Numbered from the stretch's first letter, positions 9,704 to 18,799 are shown. The stretch is DNA of 37,381 nucleotides from Candidatus Altimarinota bacterium (GCA_012031035.1 JAAUUT010000048.1:1-37381); one strand, 5' to 3'. The notes: generated from the letters alone by a model not told the origin. Made by a program: numbers and translations.

Positions 9704-10123
9704 GGTTGAAGGGATAGAAAAAAGACATTAAGAATTACTACCTTTTAACATTTTTTAAATAAAATTAGTGTTGCGATCGCTCAATCAATAGAAAAATATT
9801 CTAAACTGGCAAACTAGTGTTTTTTATCTCAATCTCAAAAGAGATACATAGATTTTTAAAATTGTTTCCTCAATCCTATATCATTGTTTCTCGGAAATCT
9901 ATAAAGTTAATAAAAAAAGCTGGTCAGGCAATGGTTCTGCATTTAACTTGCATATTCCTAGTTTTTTTGGAAAAACTCAATCTTATTCTTATCCGTGCTT
10001 TTCTAGCTTTTTTTATCTGAGTGAGATGAAATGTAAAAAAATATACCGATAAACTTAAAAATCTCAGGGGCGAGCCAATAAGGTAAAGTAATTGGATACG
10101 AATGATGCGATCGCCGTCTGCCT
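9704..10123. other. Divergent promoter region, no supported gene
   Basis: 420 AT-rich bases separate the HpsL-like gene (minus) from the WecG-type gene (plus). Promoters for both should lie here, but I cannot pick them reliably. A 67-codon open frame at 9817-10020 is Lys/Ile/Phe/Leu-rich with no recognisable motif and is not called. Confidence 0.45.
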
Positions 10124-10849
10124 ATGTTAGAGACTCTCAAAACATTCTCTGTCCTAAATTTACCCGTTCATCTCTCCAACGATTATGCACATTGGTCGAT
10201 AGAGCGCCTGCAACAAGGAACTGGAACTCATATTGTTACCCTGAATGCAGAAATGGCAATGCTTGCCGAAAATAATCCCGACGTAGCTAAGGCTATTCGA
10301 GAAGCCGATCTCGTCATTCCCGATGGTGCTGGAATTGTTATTTATCTGCGCATGAGAGGGATAAGACAGCGCCGCTGTCCTGGAATTGAATTATCAGAGT
10401 CTTTACTCAAACAGGTCGGTCAATATGGCGAGTCTTATCCTATCGTCTTTTATGGCGGTCAACCAGGAATTACGGAACAAGCTGCACGAATTTGGCGACA
10501 AAAAATCCCTGGAATTTCGATTGTCGCTAACCACGGCTATTTATCTCCCGCCGAGGAAGACGACTGGAAGAAAATGCTTAAAACTATGCAACCGAAACTC
10601 ATTTTTGTTGGTTTAGGCGTTCCGCGTCAAGAATATTGGATTCGTCAAAATCGCGCTTTGTGTCCTCATGCGATTTGGGTTGGCGTAGGCGGTAGTTTTG
10701 ATGTTTGGTCTGGGATGAAAACAAGAGCGCCTGCTTGGTTCTGCAATAATAATCTCGAATGGCTCTATCGACTTTATCAAGAACCTTGGCGTTGGAAACG
10801 AATGTTGGCTTTACCTAAATTTTTCTGGCGATCGCTGTTGGCTAAGTAG
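10124..10849 (+). CDS. WecG/TagA/CpsF family glycosyltransferase (GT26)
   Basis: A 241-residue protein of family GT26. The family transfers a sugar (for example ManNAc or glucose, depending on the member) from a nucleotide sugar to a lipid-linked acceptor during assembly of cell-surface glycans. Family hallmarks are HIVTLNAEMAMLAENNP, the DLVIPDGAGIV block, FVGLGVPRQEYWI and VGVGGSFDVWSGMKTRAP, followed by the basic/aromatic C-terminus (EWLYRLYQEPWRWKRM) that holds members at the membrane. The PGxDL-type motif appears as CPGIELS. ATG 10124 gives normal family length. It is divergent from an HpsL-like gene, which supports a polysaccharide role. The exact donor and acceptor are unknown. Confidence 0.9.
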   Translation: MLETLKTFSVLNLPVHLSNDYAHWSIERLQQGTGTHIVTLNAEMAMLAENNPDVAKAIREADLVIPDGAGIVIYLRMRGIRQRRCPGIELSESLLKQVGQYGESYPIVFYGGQPGITEQAARIWRQKIPGISIVANHGYLSPAEEDDWKKMLKTMQPKLIFVGLGVPRQEYWIRQNRALCPHAIWVGVGGSFDVWSGMKTRAPAWFCNNNLEWLYRLYQEPWRWKRMLALPKFFWRSLLAK

Positions 10850-10862
10850 AATTGCTAAATAA

Positions 10863-11500
10863 TTACACAGTTTTCTTCTTAGATCTTTCGTAATGACGTT
10901 TTGCTTTAAAACGGTTTCCGCAATCTTCCATATCGCACCAACATCGCCTGTTATTGCGACTGAGATCGACAAATAAAAAGCTACAGTCGTCAGCAGCACA
11001 TTCTCGCAAGCGACTCAACACTGTTGCCGTCAATAACTCTCCCGCAGAATAAATAATTTTCCAAAGGATTAAATCGAGACGATCTTCACAATTTACCCAA
11101 GTCCAAGTAAATCCGTCAGCAGTCGGCGCAATTTGCAAATAATTCAGTGTTTCTGAGAGTGCTTGATTAAAACTGGCTAAATCGTCTTCTGTGACGATTT
11201 GTTTGGCTGCGATCGCGCTGAAATCCTATAAATAACTTCCCGCAGGGCGATCGCTCTTTCAAAGACATTCCTCGCTCCGTGTGGGTGCATTGCTGCCTCG
11301 CTCAGAAGGGTTTCAACTTGTTGTGGAGTTAAGAGTTGCGTATGTTCTCCCCAACCGATCAAATCGACATAGTTAGTCAACCACTCCTGGGAATATCCGT
11401 TCTCATCTCGCTCGACCGTGTTAGCAAAATCCAGACACGGCGATCCTCCTAACAGCTTAAACTGACTCCAATCTTTTTTTATTGAGTTACTTTTCGCCAT
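10863..11500 (-). pseudogene. CGNR zinc-finger (ABATE domain) transcriptional regulator, frameshifted
   Basis: The N-terminal frame (from ATG at 11498-11500) has the ABATE-type start GGSPCLDFANTVERD and an ALREVIYRI segment. The C-terminal frame ends in the CGNR zinc finger CAADDC...WCDMEDCGNRFKAKRHY, the presumed DNA-binding part. The two lie in different frames. Adding one base to the three-base run at 11221-11223 joins them into 212 residues reading YRIFSAIAAKQIVTEDDLASF across the junction. This is one gene with a one-base deletion, real or artefactual. It is divergent from the EamA exporter gene at 11606, with repeated TGGTTAGA motifs in between, so it is the natural candidate regulator of that exporter and of itself. 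The inducer is unknown. Confidence 0.78.
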
Positions 11501-11540
11501 TGTTTAATCTTCTGTTTCTAACTATCATACTCGATTTGAC

Positions 11541-11594
11541 TGGTTAGAATTTTTCGATAAAATCTAACCATTGTAAGAAAATTAGATGGTTAGA
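11541..11594. promoter_or_regulatory. Putative operator: three TGGTTAGA sites between cgnr and eamA
   Basis: TGGTTAGA occurs at 11541-11548, its inverse TCTAACCA at 11563-11570, and TGGTTAGA again at 11587-11594. The first two form a perfect inverted repeat with a 14-base spacer. The third ends 11 bases before the exporter's ATG. All three sit in the 105-base gap between the divergent regulator and exporter genes. Binding by the CGNR protein is inference. Confidence 0.6.
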
Positions 11595-11605
11595 AAAATT
11601 GATTG

Positions 11606-12490
11606 ATGAAAAACCTCTTGCTTCCTCTCGGCTATGCTTCTTGTTGGGGTGTTGGTTTAACGCTCAGTAAAATAGCACTTACAGAAATATCGCCCACGAC
11701 GCTGCTAATTATTCAACTTCTCTCTAGCGTTATCTTCTTGTATGCAGCTTGTTACATCAAGAATCGAAAAGCGCCGCTTTCTTGGAAGATCCTCAAACAA
11801 GGAAAAGCAGGGATATTTGAGCCAGCGTTGGCTTATATGTTTGGTACGATCGGTCTGAATTGGACAACTGTTACCAATGCTTCTCTAATTGGAGCTACTG
11901 AAGTAGTGTTGACAATTTTGTTGGCTGCATTATTTTTGGGAGAAAAATTGACGCTAACTAAAACGATTCTCGCGATCGCAAGTTTCTGTGGCGTATTTCT
12001 TTTAGTTAGTGGCGATTCCCAAGGAGCAATGACGAGTTCTTTGATAGGCGATTTTCTGGTTATCTTGGGCGTTTTATTTGCTGTCGGTTACGTTCTTATA
12101 AGTAAAACGCAGATCGCTAGCGCTAATCCCCTCGAACTGACATTTTCACAACAATTCGTCGGATTGATGGTAACGGTTATTGGTTTTGGAGTGCTTTCGC
12201 TTTTCGATCGCAACTATGAAATCAATGCGCATGGGATTACCTTAAACTTCTGGCTCTTAGCCGTTATCTCTGGCATCATGAGTTATGCCTTAGCTTTTCT
12301 GTTGTATTTAATCGCATTGGGTAAAGTACCCGTAAGTCAGGCAGCTTTTTACGTGGCACTGATACCGATTTTTGGCATAGGAAGCGCGATTATACTAATA
12401 GGCGATCGCCCTACGATCGTTCAATGGATTGGTGCAACATCGATTATCGCCTCCTCCTATTGTGCCAACCAGATTAAAAATCATAAGTAG
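11606..12490 (+). CDS. DMT superfamily (EamA) transporter
   Basis: A 294-residue inner-membrane protein with about ten hydrophobic helices arranged as two EamA repeats, as in drug/metabolite exporters of the DMT superfamily. The first repeat shows GYASCWGVGLTLSKIAL and TNASLIGATEVVLTILLAALFLGEKL split by short loops. The second ends GKVPVSQAAFYVALIPIFG. I chose ATG 11606 over TTG 11603. The gene is divergent from a CGNR-type regulator with shared operator-like repeats, suggesting export of a toxic or signalling metabolite under its control. The substrate cannot be inferred. Its last 17 bases overlap the end of the convergent TpsB gene. Confidence 0.87.
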   Translation: MKNLLLPLGYASCWGVGLTLSKIALTEISPTTLLIIQLLSSVIFLYAACYIKNRKAPLSWKILKQGKAGIFEPALAYMFGTIGLNWTTVTNASLIGATEVVLTILLAALFLGEKLTLTKTILAIASFCGVFLLVSGDSQGAMTSSLIGDFLVILGVLFAVGYVLISKTQIASANPLELTFSQQFVGLMVTVIGFGVLSLFDRNYEINAHGITLNFWLLAVISGIMSYALAFLLYLIALGKVPVSQAAFYVALIPIFGIGSAIILIGDRPTIVQWIGATSIIASSYCANQIKNHK

Positions 12491-14222
12491 CACTAAAATA
12501 GAATCCATCATCCTGAACGTTATTGCCGCGAATATTGAGATTAACCAATGGCGGCGCATAATCTACCCTAAAATTTAACCCGTCTAGCGGCTCCCAAATC
12601 AATCCCAATCCTATCCCAGCGATGAAGTTATTATCAGCCAGAAGTTTGTTAGGATTGTCAGAATTATTCCAAATAACACCCATATCGAAGAAAGGCGCTA
12701 AGGTAAACACGGGATCGTTAGCATCGTTGCGAGCGAGAATAATACGATCTTCAAGGGAGAAACGCAACCCATAATCCCCTGCTAATACATTTTGCCGATA
12801 ACCGCGCACCGATTGAGCGCCACCAATCACAAATTGTTCCGATGGTAAGAGAGGACTTGGCGCTAACTGAAAGTCGAGTTGTGCAATCAAAAAGTTATTC
12901 TCGTTAAGAACTTGCACTCGTTGAACTTGTCCCAACCAACTAAAAAATTCGCTATCTGGAATATCGCCTGCATTACTCGTTGCATCGAATACACCCGTCC
13001 CAAAGCGAAATTGAGAACGAAGTCCCCACGCACCAGAAGGATCTCGCAAAGTATACTCTTGTCCGAAGGTAAAGACGCTAGTGCGGGTTTCTCCCTCTTC
13101 ATCGGGGCCTAAACCAAAACGAGTCGGGCCAGCAAAGGTAAAAAGTTGATTGCGTTGATAGGCAAAACCGACCGATAAAGCGAATTCCTCGCGAGGAGTA
13201 AGGATAAATGGCTGTCTGTAGCTGATTTCGTAGCGTTCCGCTTCTCCTTGAATGTCTAGTATCTCAAATCGTCCGTCAATGACTTTATTGCGATCGATAA
13301 CCGTTCGCAAGTTTAATTTCCCATTCATCGCATTCAACGGGATTTGATAGCCAAAGTCTAATTGATAGGTGTCGAATGTCGCGAGTCTAGGACGATAAGA
13401 TGCGGCAATACTATCTCCCAAACCCGTAACGTTGCGATAGAGTAAGTTAAGTGAGAGGCGTTCTGCACCGACGCTAGGAGGAGAATAGTTGTCGATTCCC
13501 ACGCTTCCAGCAAAAGGATTCGCCTCATTGACGCGCACGACTAAGATACTTTGTCCGATTCCCGTTCCTGCTTTGATACTAGCTTCAACATTTTCAAATA
13601 AAGGATCGATTTTTAGCAGGCGCAGTTGGTCTTCTAATTTAGCGCTATTAAGTGGCGTACCCGCTCCTAATTCTATTCGCGATCGCACATAATCTTCTAA
13701 TCGTTTCGCGCCTTCAATCACAATTTCTTCAACACTTCCCTCGATGACGCGAAGTCGGACGTTACCAGTGGCTAAGGATTCTTCTTCGATAACGGCACGA
13801 GAGGTGATATAGTTTCCTTCTAAATATAACCCAGTAATTTTATCGGTAACTTGCTGGAGTTGCTCTACAGTAACCGTTTTGCCTTCTAAGGGTTTCGTAA
13901 TAGGTTGCCAATCCGTCTCGTCAAAAATCGTACTACCAATAACTTCAATTTTTTTTACTTGAATTTGAGTAGTGGCGGGAGAGAAATTATCTTGTTCGGG
14001 TGTTGCTTGTGAAACGATGTGTTTTTTATCCTCACCCTTCAGGACAGATAACCTCTCAGAGGACATCGCTTCGTAAAGGTTATCCAGAACGCGATTCTCA
14101 GTTATTGGTCGTCCCAGTGTGAGATCGCGATCGCTCAAAGTCAACTCTGCATAGCTTGGTGTTACCCAGATAAAAACTGAAGATAAAGACAACAAATATC
14201 TTAATTTTGTCAAAACTCTCAT
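12474..14222 (-). CDS. TpsB/ShlB/FhaC-family outer-membrane transporter (Omp85 superfamily)
   Basis: A 582-residue outer-membrane protein. The N-terminus MRVLTKLRYLLSLSSVFIWVTPSYAEL is a signal peptide of ordinary form (shown here only to describe it; cleavage likely after SYA). POTRA domains follow: QIQVKKIEVIGSTIF near residue 105 and VRLRVIEGSVEEIVIEGAKRL near residue 175. The C-terminal half is a beta-barrel with SVGIDNYSPPSVG, EQFVIGGAQSVRGYRQN (the VRGY/F motif of the barrel lid loop) and a terminal aromatic residue (SATYDF). Such proteins export large TpsA exoproteins or act in outer-membrane trafficking. No TpsA partner is present in this window. The 3' end overlaps the convergent EamA gene by 17 bases. 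Confidence 0.9.
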   Translation of the reverse strand: MRVLTKLRYLLSLSSVFIWVTPSYAELTLSDRDLTLGRPITENRVLDNLYEAMSSERLSVLKGEDKKHIVSQATPEQDNFSPATTQIQVKKIEVIGSTIFDETDWQPITKPLEGKTVTVEQLQQVTDKITGLYLEGNYITSRAVIEEESLATGNVRLRVIEGSVEEIVIEGAKRLEDYVRSRIELGAGTPLNSAKLEDQLRLLKIDPLFENVEASIKAGTGIGQSILVVRVNEANPFAGSVGIDNYSPPSVGAERLSLNLLYRNVTGLGDSIAASYRPRLATFDTYQLDFGYQIPLNAMNGKLNLRTVIDRNKVIDGRFEILDIQGEAERYEISYRQPFILTPREEFALSVGFAYQRNQLFTFAGPTRFGLGPDEEGETRTSVFTFGQEYTLRDPSGAWGLRSQFRFGTGVFDATSNAGDIPDSEFFSWLGQVQRVQVLNENNFLIAQLDFQLAPSPLLPSEQFVIGGAQSVRGYRQNVLAGDYGLRFSLEDRIILARNDANDPVFTLAPFFDMGVIWNNSDNPNKLLADNNFIAGIGLGLIWEPLDGLNFRVDYAPPLVNLNIRGNNVQDDGFYFSATYDF

Positions 14223-14467
14223 ATCTTTTTACAAAAATTATAAATTCATCTAAGTTAGTTTTTTGGAAATTTTACCAGAAAACGCAAGAAAGAGCCTTGC
14301 TCTTTCACGATACAAAGCCAATTAGATAATAATCTTATAAATTTGCTCGAATGTTTTACTTATTAATCTCAGCTAGTGAATTAATAAGCATCCAAAACAG
14401 TTAATAAAAAACAATTAGTTTGTGCTAGTGCTAACTTTAATACTATTTCTGGCGATCGAGGCAAAAG

Positions 14468-14497
14468 TTTTTGCTTTTACCCCAATAAAAGCAAAAA
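14468..14497 (-). terminator. Candidate terminator hairpin downstream of recR
   Basis: A perfect 12-bp inverted repeat (TTTTTGCTTTTA and TAAAAGCAAAAA, loop CCCCAA) starts three bases beyond the recR stop codon. The stem is AT-rich and has no long U tract on the minus strand, so termination is plausible rather than certain. A second hairpin (GAAAGAG/CTCTTTC, 14288-14306) lies 160 bases further on. Confidence 0.5.
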
Positions 14498-14499
14498 GT

Positions 14500-15111
14500 C
14501 TATTCCAAGTCGCGTCTTCCTTCTAAAGCTCTCGCTAGCGTGACTTCATCGGCATATTCCAAATCGCCACCCATCGGCAAACCAAAAGCAATTCTTGTTA
14601 CTCGCGTAAAGGGTTTGAGGAGTTTTCCAATATATAACGTCGTTGTCTCTCCTTCAACGCTGGGATTAATTGCCAAAATAATTTCTTGTGTCTGTTGTTG
14701 GCTGACTCGTCGCACTAATGAATCGATGTTGAGTTGTTCTGGCCCAATACCATCCATAGGAGAAATTACGCCTCCAAGGACGTGATATTTACCGCGATAC
14801 TCGCGCGTTTTTTCGATCGCGATTACGTCGCGCGAATCTGCTACTACGCAAATGGTATTATTATCTCGATTAGAATTGCGGCAAATGTCGCAGATCGGTT
14901 CTGCTGATAGATGAAAACAGACTTTACATAAGCCAACTTGCTTTTTTGCTTCGATTAAAGCGCTTGCAAAAGCTTGTACGTCTTCTTCCGAGCGTTTGAG
15001 GATGTGTAGAGCAAGTCGCTGAGCCGTTTTAGGGCCTACACCAGGCAAGCGTTGCAATTGTTCGATCAGGCGGGCTAAGGGAGGTGTATAAATAAGAGCA
15101 ATCCTCTCCAA
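14500..15111 (-). CDS. recR: Recombination mediator RecR
   Basis: RecR works with RecF/RecO to load RecA on gapped DNA. The helix-hairpin-helix is [17 protein letters not shown]. The four-cysteine zinc finger is [16 protein letters not shown]. The Toprim domain begins [17 protein letters not shown], and the family signature [16 protein letters not shown] closes the protein. The start is uncertain: family members begin M(V)YTxPLARLIE, but here that position is an ATT codon (IYTPPLARL, 15091-15093). The nearest conventional in-frame start is TTG 15109-15111, used here (203 residues). A GGAGAGG-type ribosome site precedes the ATT by nine bases. A longer frame to 15174 adds residues not typical of RecR. 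Confidence 0.92.
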   Translation of the reverse strand: MERIALIYTPPLARLIEQLQRLPGVGPKTAQRLALHILKRSEEDVQAFASALIEAKKQVGLCKVCFHLSAEPICDICRNSNRDNNTICVVADSRDVIAIEKTREYRGKYHVLGGVISPMDGIGPEQLNIDSLVRRVSQQQTQEIILAINPSVEGETTTLYIGKLLKPFTRVTRIAFGLPMGGDLEYADEVTLARALEGRRDLE

Positions 15112-15191
15112 TATAGTTCTTCTGTATCTATTATAGAAAGCGATGGAACGCGATTGCGCTCCGCGCAGGGGCAAAGCCGATCGCTAACAAC

Positions 15192-15220
15192 AAAAAGCGC
15201 TCTTTATGTTTAAAGAGCGC
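15192..15220 (-). terminator. Rho-independent terminator of psbA
   Basis: On the minus strand, GCGCTCTTTA pairs with TAAAGAGCGC (10-bp stem, four-base loop AACA) and is followed directly by five Ts. It begins 38 bases after the psbA stop. Strong stem, short loop and U tract make it a classical intrinsic terminator that also insulates recR. Confidence 0.85.
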
Positions 15221-15257
15221 CAATTATTAATGAATACAACCTTAGATTGTTAGGTAT

Positions 15258-16343
15258 TTATCCAAGAATTGAAGGAGCCGTTAAAGCGACTGGTGTAGCT
15301 TCACCTGTGGAAGCTAAATCTAAGGGGAAGTTATGAGCGTTGCGCTCGTGCATGACTTCCATCCCAATGCCAGCACGGTTGAGTACATCTGCCCATGTAG
15401 CGATGACGCGACCTTGCGAGTCTAAAACCGACTGGTTAAAGTTAAAACCATTGAGATTGAATGCCATAGTGCTGACACCCATTGCGGTAAACCAAATACA
15501 AACAACCGGCCATGCACCTAGGAAGAAGTGTAAGGCTCTGCTGTTGTTGAAGGACGCATATTGGAAAATCAAGCGACCGAAGTAACCATGAGCGGCAACA
15601 ATGTTATAGGTTTCTTCTTCTTGTCCGAATTTGTAGCCATAGTTTAGCGATTCGTTTTCTGTGGTTTCACGGACTAAACTCGAAGTAACCAAGCTTCCGT
15701 GCATCGCACAAAACAGAGAGCCACCAAACACTCCAGCTACGCCCAACATATGGAAGGGGTGCATTAAGATATTATGCTCGGCTTGGAATACGAACATGAA
15801 ATTGAAGGTTCCGCTAATTCCTAAAGGCATCCCATCGGAGAAAGAGCCTTGTCCGATTGGGTAGACCATGAATACTGCGAACGCTGACGCAACAGGCGCG
15901 CTGTAAGCGACGCAAATCCAGGGACGCATTCCCAAACGGTAGCTCAACTCCCACTGACGACCCATCCAGCAGCAGATTCCTAACAAGAAGTGGAAAAGAA
16001 CTAGCTGATAGGGGCCGCCATTGTAGAGCCATTCATCTACGCTAGCTGCTTCCCAAATTGGGTAAAAGTGCAGACCAATTGCGTTAGAAGAAGGAACGAG
16101 GGCACCGGAGATGATGTTGTTGCCATACAGGAGCGAACCAGCTACAGGTTCGCGGATACCATCAATATCTACTGGAGGAGCAGCAATGAAGCCAATAATA
16201 TAGCAAACGGTTGCCGTCAGGAGCGTGGGGATCATGATGACACCAAACCAACCGATATAGATGCGGTTGTTGGTGCTGGTAATCCACTCACAAAACTGCT
16301 CCCAAAGAGAAGCCTTTTCGCGTGTTTGTAAAGTGGTAGTCAT
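15258..16343 (-). CDS. psbA: Photosystem II D1 protein (PsbA), divergent isoform
   Basis: A 361-residue D1 reaction-centre protein of photosystem II, with five transmembrane helices in the thylakoid membrane. All manganese-cluster and cofactor ligands are in place: D170, E189, H190, H198, H215, H272, H332, E333, H337, D342 and A344. S264 of the QB site is also present. A 17-residue C-terminal extension after A344 would be removed by CtpA. Residue 130 is Gln. Compared with my recollection of canonical Synechocystis D1 there are about 30 changes, including F124C, Y126W, T155F, S212C, S270A and G282C. The microaerobic D1' markers (A80, L158, A286) are absent. It is a functional but unusual copy. 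A GGAA-type ribosome site precedes the ATG. Confidence 0.97.
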   Translation of the reverse strand: MTTTLQTREKASLWEQFCEWITSTNNRIYIGWFGVIMIPTLLTATVCYIIGFIAAPPVDIDGIREPVAGSLLYGNNIISGALVPSSNAIGLHFYPIWEAASVDEWLYNGGPYQLVLFHFLLGICCWMGRQWELSYRLGMRPWICVAYSAPVASAFAVFMVYPIGQGSFSDGMPLGISGTFNFMFVFQAEHNILMHPFHMLGVAGVFGGSLFCAMHGSLVTSSLVRETTENESLNYGYKFGQEEETYNIVAAHGYFGRLIFQYASFNNSRALHFFLGAWPVVCIWFTAMGVSTMAFNLNGFNFNQSVLDSQGRVIATWADVLNRAGIGMEVMHERNAHNFPLDLASTGEATPVALTAPSILG

Positions 16344-16790
16344 AGATAAATGATTCCTGAAAGAATAATGGGTTTGTTGTTTATGAATTTAGCAAGAATT
16401 TCTTGCTCAGTATTTTTTCAGTATATTTACAAGTATTTGAAATGAGACATATTTTTTTTGTATATTTTTCTAGCTTTTTATATAAAAAAATAAAGCTATA
16501 TTTATTTATATTAAATAAGGTAAAAAAATCTTAAGAGCAAAAAAAATAAAACTAGTTAAATAACGATTTAAATCAAACCGCTATTTTTGCTGAAACACTC
16601 GATATTTAGCAATTTTGAGGAAAAAAAGGCTTAATTGAGCTTTAGTGAAACCCTAAAACGCCAGCCTAAAAATAATGCGATCGCAATTTTTATGATGATT
16701 TATAGTTTATATTCTTTTTCATAATTTTCATAATCTTCAGAATTTGTCGGAATTATTTCTGGCGATTCTGTTGAATAAAGTAAAGATTGT
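16344..16790. promoter_or_regulatory. psbA upstream/leader region, no gene
   Basis: 447 very AT-rich bases lie between psbA and the crr7-like gene and contain no credible gene. On the psbA strand a TATACT hexamer (16420-16425) is a possible -10 element, but I see no clear -35. The leader contains the inverted repeat at 16391-16407. Upstream, poly-A/T tracts (16450-16500) could act as UP-type elements. Confidence 0.4.
16391..16407 (-). promoter_or_regulatory. Inverted repeat in the psbA 5' leader
   Basis: AGCAAGAA and TTCTTGCT are perfect 8-base arms around a single base, about 50 bases before the psbA ATG. It could be an mRNA 5' stem-loop or a protein site. psbA leaders are known to be sites of post-transcriptional light regulation in cyanobacteria; this particular site is inference. 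Confidence 0.5.
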
Positions 16791-17048
16791 TTACTTCTCC
16801 AACCGGACAATATACCATTGCAAGTATTTTCCTGGCTCCACATCTAATTCGCAGTAGTTGTTCATTAAATGTCGAGCCTGTTCTGTCGCGGAATTAAACT
16901 TTTGTAATTCTCTGGGTAAATCGTCTTGACGCGATCGCAAAATTTCGGTGAGTTTGTTTAATAGCTCCTCATGCGTCATAAATTGTTCTGGTAAATCTGA
17001 TTCGAGGACGACAAAAGCATCCTCTTGATACATCATCGAGTCTGGCAT
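16791..17048 (-). CDS. Chlororespiratory reduction protein 7 (CRR7)-like
   Basis: An 85-residue soluble protein starting MPDSMMYQEDAFVVLE and ending ELDVEPGKYLQWYIVRLEK. This matches my memory of cyanobacterial and plastid CRR7-type proteins, which are linked to accumulation of the NDH-1 complex. I chose the internal ATG at 17046-17048 because residues encoded upstream of it (to 17132) do not resemble the family. It reads away from the SpoIID-like gene at 17188, leaving 139 bases for divergent promoters, and is followed by the psbA upstream region. No membrane segment is seen. The assignment rests on recognition of the C-terminal GxYLQWYxVRLEK block and overall length. Confidence 0.75.
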   Translation of the reverse strand: MPDSMMYQEDAFVVLESDLPEQFMTHEELLNKLTEILRSRQDDLPRELQKFNSATEQARHLMNNYCELDVEPGKYLQWYIVRLEK

Positions 17049-17187
17049 CGTAAATCTAAATAGAGTGTGGGTAACTTTAATATAGCCGTTCTTCGCGATC
17101 GCACGATTGCACCAATTGAAGGGCAATCGCATTTAATCTTAGCTATCATAAAAAGCTAGGATAAATCGTTCAATTAAAGCTTTCAAT

Positions 17188-18799
17188 ATGCCAACTACTC
17201 AACAAAAGACACGAATACCAGGTAAACGATTAATTCTGAGTGCATCGATTCCCGTGTTCCTTGGTTTGGTACTCACACCAAGCGTCAAAGCAAAAGATCT
17301 TGAGATACAAGTTGGCATCGTTCAGCGATTTGGCGAAGAAAAGAATGATGAAATAACCCTTTCGAGTACCAAAGAAGATATCCTAACACTGCGTTTTGCC
17401 GATCGCAACGGACAAACTCAAACGCTACAAACCGACAAAGTTCAATTGCAAGTCGTCAAGCAACCTTTACAAGCCCTTGCCCTTTCAGAACGAATAGTCC
17501 TCGGCAGTTATGCTACCTTTGAGACGGCGGAAGATAGCGCCAATCAATGGAAAGCCAAAGGCATAGAAGTTGAAATAACGCAACCGGAACGCTGGGAAGT
17601 TTGGGCAAAACGAGATGTGTATGAAACTCCTTTATTGCGTCGTTTTCTGTTGCAGAGTCTCAAAGCGCAAGGATTCGACCAAGCGCTTCTAGAATCGGAA
17701 ATACTTTCTCAAACCTTACAACCGACTTTTACAGTTAACGGCAAGCGTTATTCCCAGAATAATCTAGAGATTAGTGCTGGTAGTAAGCTCATTCAAGTAG
17801 GTTTGGAAAACAATTCATCTCGCGTTTATGGCGGAAGTTTGAGACTTCAGCCAAATTCTTATGGAACCTATACCTTGGTCAATCAAGTTTCGATAGAAAC
17901 TTATTTGCGCGGAGTCGCTTCCTACACGGAAATCGGACAAGGTGCCGCCCGATAATGCGATCGCGGCTCAAACTATCATAGCGAGAACCTACGCTTTACG
18001 AAACCTACGACGTTTCCAAGCAGATAACTATCAACTGTGCGCCGATACTCATTGTCAAGTTTATTATGGATTATCGCAGACGAATTCACGAGCCGATCGC
18101 GCGATCGCACAAACGAAAGGGCTAGTTTTAACTTACCAAAATGAATTAGTCGATGCTCTCTATTCTTCTACCACAGGCGGCATAACAGCACGTTTTAGCG
18201 ACGTTTGGAATGGTGAGGAACGACCTTATTTAAAACCCGTTATCGACGCACCCAGACAAGTTTGGAATTTGTCTCAGGAGTCTTTAGCAGATGAAGCTGC
18301 GTTTCGTCGTTTTATTAGTATGAGAGATGGATTTAACGAGACGGGACGACAAGTGTTTCGCTGGAATCGCAAAGGAACCCTCAATACGCTGAATGAAGAT
18401 TTAAAAGAATATCTCACCAAACGCAAACATCCGCTCGCTAATTTTACAACGATTCAACGGATGAAAATTACTAAGCGATCGCCGTCAGGACGCATTTTGA
18501 ATATGGCGATACAAACCGATAAAGGAATGTTGGAATTACAGAAAAATGAGATTCGCAGTTGCTTTAGCGTTCCCCGCAGCACCTTATTTTACATCGAACC
18601 CATGTACGACCCAAATAAGCAATTAACAGGCTATTCTTTTATTGGTGGCGGTTTCGGTCACGGTGTTGGATTGAGTCAATTTGGCTCTTATAATCTAGCA
18701 AATTTGGGGTGGTCGCCAGAACAAATTTTGGCATTTTATTACCCAGGAACAACGCTACAACCGCTCAATAATTCAATTGTTTTTTGGAAAGATAGGTGA
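17188..18799 (+). pseudogene. SpoIID/LytB domain protein, frameshifted
   Basis: Joined, this is a 536-residue exported protein. The N-terminus has a basic stretch and a hydrophobic segment ending in VKAKD, a signal peptide or anchor. Residues about 100-150 look like a small SPOR-like region (GSYATFETAEDSANQWKAKG). The SpoIID domain starts at YLRGVASYTEIG, continues NAIAAQTIIARTYALRNL and STTGGITARFSDVWNGE, and ends GGGFGHGVGLSQFGSYNLA. SpoIID enzymes are lytic transglycosylases of peptidoglycan, and cyanobacterial relatives probably act in wall remodelling. The domain is broken by one extra base in 17945-17950 (GGTGCCGCCCGAT). Removing one base gives GAPDNAIAAQ and restores the frame. Confidence 0.8.

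Noticed and set aside
9817..10020. 67-codon open frame in the hpsL-like / wecG gap
   Set aside because: Dominated by Lys, Ile, Leu and Phe as expected from AT-rich DNA, with no motif and no clear ribosome site.
12879..13112. Open frames on both alternative strands/frames inside the TpsB gene
   Set aside because: Fully contained in a well-supported gene and without family motifs.
15175..15257. Upstream extension of recR to 15174
   Set aside because: The added residues ([16 protein letters not shown]) do not resemble RecR N-termini and run towards the psbA terminator.
15340..15585. Open frame antisense to psbA
   Set aside because: Lies fully inside psbA; a product of the conserved codon pattern on the opposite strand.
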